Part shown: piece by piece, positions 7,556-16,432 of the stretch
Numbering within the stretch: position 1 is the stretch's first letter
How the letters are laid out: every line of letters begins with the position of its first letter
Source: Nakamurella multipartita DSM 44233
GTDB lineage: Bacteria; Actinomycetota; Actinomycetes; Mycobacteriales; Nakamurellaceae
Length of the DNA: 64,000 nt
Direction of reading: 5' to 3'
Assembly (NCBI RefSeq): GCF_000024365.1
Contig: NC_013235.1
Span: 248,001 to 312,000, forward strand
Translations under genes and position numbers: made by a program
Notes under the pieces: generated by a model
What the model was told of the DNA's origin: nothing
Seen by the model: only the letters and a program-made list of their open reading frames with translations
Databases searched by the model: none

Positions 7556-9346
7556 GTGAATATCGTCACCACCGACGTCCTGATCGTCGGGGCCGGCCCG
7601 TCCGGCCTGGCCATGGCCGCACTGCTGGCCCGCGAGGGCATCGACGCGATCACCGTGACCAAGTACGGCGGGACGGCGCACTCGCCCCGCGCGCACATCA
7701 CCAACCAGCGAACCATGGAGGTCTTCCGCGACCTGGGTATGGAGGCCGACATCACCCGGGTCGCGACGGCCAACGACCTGATGGGCAACAACGTGTGGGC
7801 GACCAGCTTCGCCGGACCGGAGATCGCCCGCCTGCTCACCTGGGGGTCGGGACCCGAGCGCCGCACCGACTACGACCTGGCCAGCCCCTGCGCCATGGGC
7901 AACATCCCGCAGCACGTCATGGAGCCGGTCCAGCTGCAACGAGCCCTCGATCTCGGCGCCGACATCCGTTTCGGGATGGAGGTCGTCGCGATCAGCCAGG
8001 ACGACGAGGGCGTGACCGCCCAGGTGCGGGCCCGAGAAACCGGTCAGGAATTCCGCATTCACGCCAAGTACGTCGTCGGGGCCGACGGCGGACGGTCGCT
8101 GGTGGCCGACCAGCTCGGCTTCGAGATGGACGGCCAGATGGGGCTGGGCGCCGCCGTCAACGTCTGGCTCGAGGCCGACCTCACCAAGTACACGGCCCAC
8201 CGCCCGGGCACCCTGTATTGGATGAGCCAGCCGGGCAACGACTTCTGGGTCGGCTCCGGGACCTGGATCTGCGTCAAACCGTGGACCGAATGGGTCCTGC
8301 TGTCCATGTACAACCCCGACGACGGCGAACCCGACCTGTCCGAGGCCGCCCTGATCCACCGGGCCCAGACCACGATCGGCGACCCCGCCGTCGACATCCG
8401 GATCAAGGCGGTGAGCCAGTGGTCGATCAACCACGTGGTGGCCACCCGATTCGGCCGCGGCCGGGCGTTTCTCGTCGGCGACGCGGCCCACCGGCATCCC
8501 CCGGCCAACGGGCTGGGCACCAACACCTCCATCCAGGACTCGTTCAACCTGGCCTGGAAACTGGCCCACGTGCTGCGCGGGCAGGCCGGGCCGGCCCTGC
8601 TGGACAGCTATCACGACGAGCGGCAGCCGGTCGGCCGGCAGGTCGTCGACCGGGCGATGCGCAGCGTGCAGGACATGCTGCCGATCTCGCAGGCCCTGGG
8701 CTTCACCCACGGGCAGAGCGCCGAGGACGGGTGGGCCAGTCTGGACGAGCTGTTCGGCGCCACCGCGGTGGGCGAGCAGCGGCGGCAGCGGCTGCACGCG
8801 GCGGTGCAACTGCAGAACTACCAGTTCAACTGCCACGGCGTGGAACTCGACCAGCGATACGCCTCGACCGCGGTGATCGACGACGGCACCGCCTGGCCGG
8901 CGCCGACCCGCGATCCGGAGCTGTACCACCACCCGACCACCCACCCCGGGGCCCGGCTGCCGCACGCCCAGCTGGAACTGGACCGGCAGCCCGTCTCGAC
9001 GCTCGACCTGGTCGGCAAGGGCCGCTTCACCCTGCTGGCCGGCCTGCGCGGGCAGGACTGGGTCGAGGCCGCCCGCAAGGTCGCCGCCGATCTCGGCATC
9101 CCCTTGGACGCCAGGATCGTCGGACCCCAGGCCGAGGCGGCTGACGTCCTGGGCCGGTGGGCGCAGCTGCGGGAGATCACCGACGCCGGCGCCCTGCTGG
9201 TCCGCCCCGACCACCACATCGCCTGGCGCTCAACGGGATCCTCCGATGCGCCGGCCGCCGACCTGGACACCGCCCTGCGCCGCATCCTCGCCCGCGCCGA
9301 CATCCCGGCCACCCGCGCCGGCCACGACCCCAGGAGTGCCGCGTGA
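7556..9346 (+). CDS. FAD-dependent aromatic monooxygenase (PheA/TfdB-type hydroxylase)
   Basis: A 596-residue class A flavoprotein hydroxylase. The N-terminal Rossmann motif is VLIVGAGPSGLAMAALLARE (residues about 8-27), the DG motif is VVGADGGRS near residue 180, and the second FAD motif FLVGDAAHRHPPANGLG is near residue 310. A thioredoxin-like C-terminal domain, usual for phenol hydroxylase relatives, fits the last 150 or so residues. It would insert one oxygen atom into an aromatic ring using NAD(P)H. The GTG start follows GAAGGAGCC, a good ribosome site. It overlaps the next gene by four bases (GTGA). Confidence 0.88.
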   Translation: MNIVTTDVLIVGAGPSGLAMAALLAREGIDAITVTKYGGTAHSPRAHITNQRTMEVFRDLGMEADITRVATANDLMGNNVWATSFAGPEIARLLTWGSGPERRTDYDLASPCAMGNIPQHVMEPVQLQRALDLGADIRFGMEVVAISQDDEGVTAQVRARETGQEFRIHAKYVVGADGGRSLVADQLGFEMDGQMGLGAAVNVWLEADLTKYTAHRPGTLYWMSQPGNDFWVGSGTWICVKPWTEWVLLSMYNPDDGEPDLSEAALIHRAQTTIGDPAVDIRIKAVSQWSINHVVATRFGRGRAFLVGDAAHRHPPANGLGTNTSIQDSFNLAWKLAHVLRGQAGPALLDSYHDERQPVGRQVVDRAMRSVQDMLPISQALGFTHGQSAEDGWASLDELFGATAVGEQRRQRLHAAVQLQNYQFNCHGVELDQRYASTAVIDDGTAWPAPTRDPELYHHPTTHPGARLPHAQLELDRQPVSTLDLVGKGRFTLLAGLRGQDWVEAARKVAADLGIPLDARIVGPQAEAADVLGRWAQLREITDAGALLVRPDHHIAWRSTGSSDAPAADLDTALRRILARADIPATRAGHDPRSAA

Positions 9347-11042
9347 CCGCCCATCATGCCCATCAGCCCCCTCCCGCTCGCCAGAGCGCAACGCCGGTCC
9401 CGGTGGACGACACCCCCGCCGCGGCGTCCGCGGACGTCATCGTGGTCGGCGCCGGCGGCGGCGGTTTGCCGACCGCACTGTTCAGCCGGTGGCTCGGCGA
9501 CGAGGTGATCCTGCTGGAGAAGGCCGACCAGGTGGGTGGGACCGCGCGCAAAGCCGCCTTCTGGTACTGGATCCCGGGCAATGAGGCCATGCGCACGGCC
9601 GGGATCGACGACCCGCGGGAGGATTTCCTGCGTTACGTCAGCCGGCTGTCCCGGCCCACCGACTACGACCCGCAGAGCCCGACCCTGGGCCTGGACACCT
9701 GGTCGTACCAGCAATTCGAGGCGATCTACGACAGCGCCTCGACCGCTGCCGAGACCCTGCGCGAGCACGGGGCCCTGCCCTACCGGCACGTCGCGCAGTC
9801 CTGCGACTACTGGGCCGAACTGCCCGAGAACGCCGCCCCGCGCGGCCGGGTGCTCATCCACGAGCAGGCGTCCCCGTCGATGGCGGACGGTGGGCTGCGC
9901 AGTGTCGAATCGATGACGCGAGCCGCGCTGGCCGACGGCATCAGCCTGCGGACCGGGCACCGGGTCCAGCGACTGGTGGTCGACGGGCCCCGGGTAGCCG
10001 GCGTCGAGGCCACCGATCACGACGGACGCACCGTGCGGTTCCTGGCCCGCAAGGCGGTGATCTTCGCCACCGGCGGCTTCACCCACGACGCCGAGCTGCG
10101 CAAGAACTACCTCTCGCTGCCGCTGTATCCCGGGTGCGGCGCCCGCACCAATGAGGGCGATTTCGTGCGCATCGCCGGCTGGGCCGGGGCCCAGCTGCGC
10201 AACATGAACTACGCCTGGATGTGCCCGATCTCGTTGGAGGGCTCCATCGCCGGCGATCCCACCCTGACCGGCGTTTTCTCCCACGGCGGTGATTCGATGA
10301 TCATGGTCGACGCCGCCGGCCGGCGGGTGGTCAACGAGAAGCTGCAGTACAACGAGCTGGCCCAGGAGTTCTTCCGCTGGGATCCGGTCACCGCCAACTA
10401 CCCCAACCGGGTGCTCATCTCGATCTGGGACCAGCGGGCCCAGGAGCACAGCGCGAGCGCCGACTACGGCAACCCGATCGTGCCCGCGCCGGCCGATTGC
10501 CCGTACGTGATCCGGGCCGACACCCTGGCCGAGCTGGCCGATCGGGTCCGGGAACGGTTGGCGTGCTACAGCTCCCATACCGGGGACTGGAGCTGTCCGC
10601 CGACTTCCAGGGCAACCTGACGGCCGCCATCGAACGGTTCAACGGTTTCGCCCGTCGCGGGGTCGACGACGACTTCGCCCGCGGCACCACCGCAGTGCAG
10701 CTCCAGTTCAACGGCGCGGTGGGTCCGAACCCCTACCCCAACGCGACGATGCACCCGATCTCGGCCGAGGGGCCCTTCTACGCCGCGCTGCTGACCGGCG
10801 GCACTCTGGACACCAAGGGCGGACCCAAGGCCACGCCGGACGGCCGGATCCTGGACGACACCGACACCCCGATCCCCGGCTTGTTCGGCGTCGGCAACTG
10901 CGTCGCATCCGCCTCGGCCGGCTCGTACTGGGCCGGCGGCGCGACGCTCGGGCCGATCATCGCGCTGGCCCACCGGGCCGCCCGCGCCGCCCACCAGGAA
11001 TCGGCGCACGACCGGCGCGGCACCGCGCCCGCCTCCGCCTGA
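9343..11042 (+). pseudogene. FAD-dependent 3-ketosteroid dehydrogenase-like oxidoreductase, interrupted by a frameshift
   Basis: The first frame (GTG 9343) runs through the FAD motif VIVVGAGGGGLPTALFSRW to about residue 414 and stops at 10620; the rest (LELSADFQGNLTAAIERFN to the C-terminus) is in another frame. One base is missing near 10582-10590; restoring it gives a continuous protein of about 566 residues. The C-terminal hallmark of the KstD/fumarate-reductase flavoprotein family is present (PIPGLFGVGNCVASASAGSY, then GGATLGPIIA). Such enzymes dehydrogenate ring substrates. It is either a pseudogene or a sequence error; all other family features look intact. Confidence 0.8.
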
Positions 11043-11088
11043 CCCCCCGACCACGCACCAGCGACCCACCAGACCCGAGGAGACCACC

Positions 11089-11568
11089 ATGACCCTCTCG
11101 ACCCAGACGATGACCGACGAGCAGCGCAAGGCGCTCATCCTGGAGTACTTCAACACCTTCGACCGGGGCGGGATCCGCAGCACCGGCGAACCGATCCTGA
11201 GCCTGTTCGCGGATGACTGCATGGTCTGGTTCCCCAAGTGGGGCCTGGCCAAGGGCGTTGACGAGGTCGGCCAGATGTTCGCCGATCTGGGGAGCACCTT
11301 CGAATGGATCGACCACACGACCTCGCACCTGAACTTCGTGTTCTCCGGGGGCACGACGGTCGCCGTCGAGGGCCTGACCCGCGGCCGGCACCGCGACGGG
11401 GACTGGCAGGCCGGCCGCCCGCAGTGGGGCGCGGGCCGGTTCTGCAACATCTTCGAGATCTGGGACATGAAGATCCAGCGGCTGCACATCTACCTGGATC
11501 CCGACTACGCCGGTCGTGACACCGACCGCTACCCCTGGCTCGCTCGCGAACTGTCCGCAGCGCGCTGA
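11089..11568 (+). CDS. SnoaL/NTF2-like protein
   Basis: A 159-residue protein of the NTF2-like superfamily, a cone-shaped fold used by polyketide cyclases, ketosteroid isomerases and uncharacterised catabolic proteins. The helix-rich start (LILEYFNTFDRGG) is followed by FADDCMVWFPKWG and the beta strands RFCNIFEIWDMKIQRLHIYL. It is the last gene of the plus-strand catabolic cluster, with a GAGGAGACC ribosome site before the ATG. It may isomerise or dehydrate a ring-derived intermediate; no catalytic residue can be named with confidence. Confidence 0.7.
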   Translation: MTLSTQTMTDEQRKALILEYFNTFDRGGIRSTGEPILSLFADDCMVWFPKWGLAKGVDEVGQMFADLGSTFEWIDHTTSHLNFVFSGGTTVAVEGLTRGRHRDGDWQAGRPQWGAGRFCNIFEIWDMKIQRLHIYLDPDYAGRDTDRYPWLARELSAAR

Positions 11569-11570
11569 GC

Positions 11571-11918
11571 TCAGGCCCAGCCCAGTTCGTCGAGCCGGTC
11601 GTCGTCGATGCCGAAGTGGTGGGCGATCTCGTGGATGACGGTGGTCGCCACCTGCTCGCGGGCCTGCTGCTCGTCGTGGGCGTGAGCCAGGATCGGCAGC
11701 CGGTAGATGGTAATGGTGTCGGGCAGATGCCCGGAGTAGCTCGACGTCCGCGAGGTCAGGGCGACCCCGTGGTAGAGCCCGTAGAGGTTCTGGGTGGGAT
11801 GACGATCCTCGACCAGGACGACCACGTTGTCCATCGCCCGGGTGAACTCCGGCGGGATCAGGTCGAGGGCCTCGGCGACCAGGTCCTCGAACGCGTCCAT
11901 CGACATCTGTACGGCCAC
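11571..11918 (-). CDS. Minimal metallopeptidase (zincin family, PF06262-like)
   Basis: A protein of about 115 residues with the zinc-protease motif [11 protein letters not shown] near its C-terminus; the two His and the downstream acidic residue are as in the minimal gluzincin family common in Actinobacteria. The GTG at 11918 gives [14 protein letters not shown], which matches the usual family N-terminus; the frame runs 11 codons further upstream without similarity. It is convergent with the catabolic cluster, whose last gene ends two bases away. It is cytoplasmic, and its substrate is unknown. Confidence 0.8.
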   Translation of the reverse strand: MAVQMSMDAFEDLVAEALDLIPPEFTRAMDNVVVLVEDRHPTQNLYGLYHGVALTSRTSSYSGHLPDTITIYRLPILAHAHDEQQAREQVATTVIHEIAHHFGIDDDRLDELGWA

Positions 11919-11971
11919 CCGTCCATTGTCCAGGCCCGGTCGGCGGCGCATGCCGGTCCGACCGCCCGGGA

Positions 11972-11977
11972 TACCCT
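11972..11977 (+). promoter_or_regulatory. -10-like TACCCT for leaderless serS
   Basis: TACCCT ends six bases before the serS GTG at 11984, with no Shine-Dalgarno sequence, so the mRNA probably starts at the start codon. The same hexamer and spacing occur before the GntR gene and allB. Confidence 0.4.
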
Positions 11978-11983
11978 CACCGG

Positions 11984-13246
11984 GTGATCGACCTGCGCAT
12001 CGTTCGTGACGACCCCGACCGTGTCCGCGCCTCCCAGCACGCTCGTGGGGAGGATTCCGGGGCGGTCGATCGGCTGCTGGCGGCCGACGCGGACCGCCGG
12101 GCCGCGGTCGCCCGGGCCGACTCGCTGCGCGCCGAGCAGAAGTCCTACGGCCGGACGATCGGCCAGGCGAGCAAGGACGAGCGGCCGGCCCTGCTGGAGC
12201 GGGGCAAGGCGATGGCGGCCGAGGTCAAGCTGGCCGAGGCGGCCGAGCAGGAGGCCAACGCCGCCCTGGCGGTGGCCCACCGGTCCATCGCCAACATCAT
12301 CGAGGGGGCCCCGCCCGGCGGCGAACAGGACTACCTGGTGGTCAAGGAGGTCGGCAGGCCGACCGAGTTCGACTTCACCCCGCGGGACCACGTCGAGCTG
12401 GGCGAACGTCTCGGCGCGATCGACATCGAGCGGGGCACCAAGGTGTCCGGGGCCCGCTTCTACTTCCTGCGGGGGGTCGGCGCGCAGCTGCAGTGGGCGC
12501 TGCTGAACCTGGCGGTGAGCACCGCGATCGGGCACGACTTCGTGCCGATGATCCCGCCGGTGCTGGTCAAACCGGAGGCGATGGAAGGCACCGGCTTCCT
12601 CGGGGCGCACGCCGACGAGATCTACCGGCTCGAGGCCGACGACATGTACCTGGTCGGCACCGCCGAGGTGCCCCTGGCCGGCTACCACGCCGGCGAGATC
12701 CTCGACCTGTCCGCCGGTCCGCTGCGCTACGCCGGCTGGTCGTCGTGCTTCCGGCGGGAGGCCGGTTCCTACGGCAAGGACACCCGCGGCATCCTGCGCG
12801 TGCACCAGTTCGACAAGGTCGAGATGTTCGTGTTCTGCAAGCCGGAGGACGCGGCCGATCAGCACGCCCAGCTGCTCTCGTTCGAGGAGCAGATGCTGGC
12901 CCAGATGGAACTGCCGTACCGGGTGATCGACACGGCGGCCGGTGATCTGGGCTCGTCCGCGGCGCGCAAGTTCGACTGCGAGGCCTGGGTGCCGACCCAG
13001 CAGACCTACCGTGAGCTGACCTCGACCTCGAACTGCACGACGTTCCAGGCCCGGCGGCTCGGGGTGCGGTACCGGGACGAGGACGGCAAGCCGCAGGTCG
13101 CGGCCACCCTCAACGGCACCTTGGCCACGACCCGGTGGTTGGTCGCGATCCTGGAGAACCACCAGCAGGCGGACGGTTCGGTGCGGGTGCCCAAGGCCCT
13201 GCAGCCCGGGCTCGGCGGCCGCGAAGTGCTGGAGCCGATCGGGTAG
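11984..13246 (+). CDS. serS: Serine-tRNA ligase
   Basis: A 420-residue class II aminoacyl-tRNA synthetase that charges tRNA-Ser with serine in the cytoplasm. Residues 1-100 form the long antiparallel coiled-coil arm that grips the tRNA (charged, Ala/Glu/Lys-rich). The class II core follows: motif 2 around [20 protein letters not shown] and motif 3 near [18 protein letters not shown]. Length is normal (about 420-430). It is a housekeeping gene unrelated to its neighbours. Confidence 0.97.
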   Translation: MIDLRIVRDDPDRVRASQHARGEDSGAVDRLLAADADRRAAVARADSLRAEQKSYGRTIGQASKDERPALLERGKAMAAEVKLAEAAEQEANAALAVAHRSIANIIEGAPPGGEQDYLVVKEVGRPTEFDFTPRDHVELGERLGAIDIERGTKVSGARFYFLRGVGAQLQWALLNLAVSTAIGHDFVPMIPPVLVKPEAMEGTGFLGAHADEIYRLEADDMYLVGTAEVPLAGYHAGEILDLSAGPLRYAGWSSCFRREAGSYGKDTRGILRVHQFDKVEMFVFCKPEDAADQHAQLLSFEEQMLAQMELPYRVIDTAAGDLGSSAARKFDCEAWVPTQQTYRELTSTSNCTTFQARRLGVRYRDEDGKPQVAATLNGTLATTRWLVAILENHQQADGSVRVPKALQPGLGGREVLEPIG

Positions 13247-13316
13247 CTCACCCCGTGCGGGCGATTCCATCGGTCACCGAAAGTGTTTGACTCCGCCTCT
13301 GACAACAGGAGGTCGA

Positions 13317-14627
13317 GTGAGCATTCTGGCCAGTGATCTGCGCACCGTGAGCCACGAGGCGTACATCTATCTGTACCCGTTGGTGACCATGGAGGTGACC
13401 CGCCAGCAGCTGGCGAACATTCCCCCGGGCACCCGCGAGGGCTTCGGGCCGCCCAACCAGTTCCACCACCTGCGCACGTTCCCCGACGCCGACTTCCGGG
13501 CCGTGGTGCGGCCCAATTTCGACACCCTCTACTCGTCGGCCTGGCTCGACCTGACCCGCGGCCCGGTCGTCGTCGAGGTGCCCGACAGCGACGACCGCTA
13601 CTACATGATGCCGATGCTGGACATGTGGACCGACGTGTTCGCCAACCCCGGCAAGCGGACCACGGGCACGGGCGCCCAGACGTTCGTGGTGACCGCTCCG
13701 GGGTACACCGGCGACCTGCCGGCCGGCGCCACCCCGATCGCGGCGCCGACCCCGCACGTGTGGGTCATCGGCCGGACCCAGACCAACGGGCCGGCCGACT
13801 ACGCCGCGGTGAACGCGTTCCAGGACGGGCTGCGGATCACCGAGCTGGCCGGCCCGAGCACGTTCGTCATCGACGAGTCGGTGGACACCACCACCGAGCC
13901 GTTGCGCCTGGTCGACGCGATGAGCGCGGCCGAGTTCTTCACGCTCGCCGCGCGCACGATGGCGGTGAACCCGCCGCACCGGTCGGACTTCTCGCAGGTG
14001 GCCCGGATGTCCCTGCTCGGTGTGGCCCCCGGCGTCGACTTCGACGCCGGCCGGTTCGACGCCGCCGAACTGGCCGAGATCGAGGCCGGCGCGAAGGCCG
14101 CCCAGGCGGCGCTGCACGCCGGCGTCGCCCGGCTGGCCGCACCGGTGAACGGGTGGACGATGCTCACCGACACGATGGGCGTCTACGGCAACGAGTACTT
14201 CCGGCGGGCCGTGATCACCCTGGTCGGCCTGGGCGCCAACCCGGCGCAGGATGCGGTCTACCCGCTGCTGGTGGCCGACGCGGACGGCAAGCCGACGGTG
14301 GGCGACCACGACTACGTCATCCACTTCGACGCCGATCAGCTGCCACCGGCCCAGGCGTTCTGGTCGATCACGATGTACGACGCCGAGGGCTTCCAGGCGC
14401 CCAACGAGCTGGACCGGTTCGCCATCGGCGACCGGGACCCGCTGGTCTTCAATCCGGACGGTTCGCTGGACATCTACATGCAGCACGGCGATCCGGGACC
14501 GCACCGGCGGGCGAACTGGCTGCCGGCGCCGACCGGTCCGGTGGGCATCACCATGCGGCTCTACGCGCCGGCCCCGGCGGTGCTCGACGGCACCTGGCAT
14601 CCGCCCGCCGTGCGCCGGGTGAAGTAG
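13317..14627 (+). CDS. DUF1254/DUF1214 domain protein
   Basis: A 436-residue protein with an N-terminal DUF1254 domain (EAYIYLYPLVTMEVTRQQ, NQFHHLRTFPDADFR, RPNFDTLYSSAWLDL) and a C-terminal DUF1214 domain (FWSITMYDAEGF, then QAPNELDRFAIGDRDPL). The pair occurs in many bacteria, usually without assigned function. No signal peptide is seen, unlike many proteobacterial members. The GTG at 13317 follows AGGAGGTCGA, a strong ribosome site; the upstream in-frame start has none. Confidence 0.85.
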   Translation: MSILASDLRTVSHEAYIYLYPLVTMEVTRQQLANIPPGTREGFGPPNQFHHLRTFPDADFRAVVRPNFDTLYSSAWLDLTRGPVVVEVPDSDDRYYMMPMLDMWTDVFANPGKRTTGTGAQTFVVTAPGYTGDLPAGATPIAAPTPHVWVIGRTQTNGPADYAAVNAFQDGLRITELAGPSTFVIDESVDTTTEPLRLVDAMSAAEFFTLAARTMAVNPPHRSDFSQVARMSLLGVAPGVDFDAGRFDAAELAEIEAGAKAAQAALHAGVARLAAPVNGWTMLTDTMGVYGNEYFRRAVITLVGLGANPAQDAVYPLLVADADGKPTVGDHDYVIHFDADQLPPAQAFWSITMYDAEGFQAPNELDRFAIGDRDPLVFNPDGSLDIYMQHGDPGPHRRANWLPAPTGPVGITMRLYAPAPAVLDGTWHPPAVRRVK

Positions 14628-14653
14628 CCCGCGGATCGCCGGCGACGAGGCGG

Positions 14654-15043
14654 TCAGCCGTCGGTGTCCTGGATGACCAGGAGCATCGTGCCCTGCGGAT
14701 CGCGCAGGTAGGCCACCCGCTCGCCCCACGGGGTGTCCTGTGCGGGAACGACGACCTGGCCGCCCGCCTCCGGTGCGGCGGCCCGGGCGGCGTCGAGATC
14801 ACCGACGTACAGGCAGATGTCGACGGCGTGCCCGGTGGCGGGCAGCGGCACCTGGCCGTACATCGCCGGCCCGGTGCCCACTCCGATGGCCAGCTGTCCG
14901 GTGCCGATCCGCAGGGTCAGGTAGACCGGGTCCCCCTCCGGCGGGAACCGGTAGGCGAGGGTGCCCCCGAACACCCGCTCGTAGAAGGCACGAACCGGCT
15001 CGATGGCGGCGACATTGATGATCGGGAACAGATCCTTGGCCAT
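14654..15043 (-). CDS. Glyoxalase/bleomycin-resistance (VOC) protein
   Basis: A 129-residue single-chain VOC protein made of two half-modules: INVAAIEPVRAFYERVFGG at the start and DLDAARAAAPEAGG, then WGERVAYLRDPQGTMLLVIQ at the end. VOC proteins bind a metal and act in isomerisation, ring opening or drug sequestration; this small type cannot be given a substrate. It ends 26 bases from the end of the DUF1254 gene, convergent with it. The CorC gene lies upstream on the same strand, oriented toward it. Confidence 0.75.
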   Translation of the reverse strand: MAKDLFPIINVAAIEPVRAFYERVFGGTLAYRFPPEGDPVYLTLRIGTGQLAIGVGTGPAMYGQVPLPATGHAVDICLYVGDLDAARAAAPEAGGQVVVPAQDTPWGERVAYLRDPQGTMLLVIQDTDG

Positions 15044-15061
15044 GGCTCGAGAGTGCCCGCT

Positions 15062-16339
15062 TCAGTCCGGTTGAACCGGCGTCGACAGCGGTTCGACGGT
15101 GACCTGACCGACCCGCCAGCCGGCGACCGAGGAGACCGTGAGCCGGTGGCCGGCGACCTCGACCGCGTCCCCGGCGCGGGGCGTCCGGTCCAGGGCGGCC
15201 TGCAGGTACCCGCCGACCGTGTCGTACCGGCCGGCCGGCAGCTCGAAACCGAGCCGGCGGCCGAAGTCGGACAGGCCGGTCAGGCCGTCGACCACGGTGG
15301 CGTCCCCGGGGGTGGCGGTGGGGATGCGGTCGTACTCGTCGTACATCTCGCCGACGAGTTCCTCGACGACGTCCTCGAGGGTGACCATGCCCTTGAGCTG
15401 GCCGTACTCGTCCACGACCGCGGCGATGTTCTCGGCCCCGGTCTGCATCTCGCGCAGCACGGCCAACAACTTCTTGTTCGGCGGGTAGGCGCTGATCGGC
15501 CGGACCAGGTCCCGGATCGGGGCGCCGGGATCCAGTTCGGGCGCGAACAGATCCCGCACGTGCAGGAACCCGGCCACCTGGCCGGCCTCGTCCAGCACCG
15601 GGTACCGGGTGTGGGTGTGCTCCCAGGCGGCCCGCCGGGCCTGCGCGCCGGTGGCCGCGGTGGACAGGAAGTCGATCGCGGCCCGGGGGACCATGGCCTG
15701 CCGGATGGTCCGCTCGCCGGCCGCGAACACCTGCCGGATGATCTGTTTCTCCTGGTCCGGGACCTCCTCATGGGCCAGGACCAGCTCGCGCACCTCCTCC
15801 ACGCTCATCTCCGCGCGGGAATCCTTCGGATCGACCCGCAACAGCCGCAACAGGCCGTTCGTGCACTTCTCCAACAGCCAGATGACCGGTCGCAGCAGCG
15901 TGGCCAGCCGGTCCAGGATCGGACCGAGCAGGGCGGCCACGGATTGCGGGCGCTGCATCGCGTACCGGCGCGGGGTCAGCTCGGCCATGATCAGGGCCAG
16001 GAAGGTGGTCGCCAGGGTGACGATCAGCACGGCCAGGGTCTCCCCGCCGTCCTCGCCCAGTCCCGCCCGGCCCATCGCCGCACCGAGTGGTTCGGCCAGG
16101 GTCGCGGTGGCGTAGGCGGCGGCGAAGAACCCGGCCACGATGGAGCCGATCTGCACGGCCCCGAGGAACCGGGTTGGCTGGCCGGCCAGCCGGGCCACCC
16201 GGGCGCCGCGCGGTCCCTGCGCCCGCAGGTCGGCCAGTTCACCCGGGCGCAGGGAGACCAGGGCGAGTTCGGTCGCCGTGAACAAGCCGCCGATGATCAG
16301 CAGAAGCAGCACCACCAGCAGGTTCAGCCAGATGCCCAT
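15062..16339 (-). CDS. CNNM/CorC (hemolysin-C family) transporter
   Basis: A 425-residue inner-membrane protein. The N-terminal DUF21 (CNNM) membrane domain begins MGIWLNLLVVLLLLIIGG and spans residues 1 to about 195. A CBS-domain pair covers roughly 210-330 (MVPRAAIDFL, VVDEYGQLKGMVTLEDVVEE). The CorC/HlyC transporter-associated domain is at 345-420 (GRLxGFELPAGRYDTVGGYL-like). Members take part in Mg/Co handling. ATG start at 16339. Confidence 0.9.
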   Translation of the reverse strand: MGIWLNLLVVLLLLIIGGLFTATELALVSLRPGELADLRAQGPRGARVARLAGQPTRFLGAVQIGSIVAGFFAAAYATATLAEPLGAAMGRAGLGEDGGETLAVLIVTLATTFLALIMAELTPRRYAMQRPQSVAALLGPILDRLATLLRPVIWLLEKCTNGLLRLLRVDPKDSRAEMSVEEVRELVLAHEEVPDQEKQIIRQVFAAGERTIRQAMVPRAAIDFLSTAATGAQARRAAWEHTHTRYPVLDEAGQVAGFLHVRDLFAPELDPGAPIRDLVRPISAYPPNKKLLAVLREMQTGAENIAAVVDEYGQLKGMVTLEDVVEELVGEMYDEYDRIPTATPGDATVVDGLTGLSDFGRRLGFELPAGRYDTVGGYLQAALDRTPRAGDAVEVAGHRLTVSSVAGWRVGQVTVEPLSTPVQPD

Positions 16340-16420
16340 GCGCAGGTTGTAACACCGGCCCCGCCCGGCCGCCTGCCCACCGGTCGACGCCCGGGTTGTC
16401 CGCTGCCCGGTCGACGGGCT

Positions 16421-16426
16421 TACCCT
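16421..16426 (+). promoter_or_regulatory. -10-like TACCCT for leaderless allantoinase mRNA
   Basis: TACCCT lies six bases before the allB ATG at 16433. No ribosome site is present between, so transcription probably starts at the ATG. A weak -35 (TTGTCC, 16396-16401) is 19 bases upstream. Confidence 0.35.
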
Positions 16427-16432
16427 GCTGCG

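Noticed and set aside
13625..16432. A very long plus-strand open frame upstream of allantoinase, covering the DUF1254, VOC and CorC region
   Set aside because: It is antisense or out of frame to three clear genes, with no domain similarity; long shadow frames are usual in high-GC DNA. Only the part from the ATG at 16433 is real.
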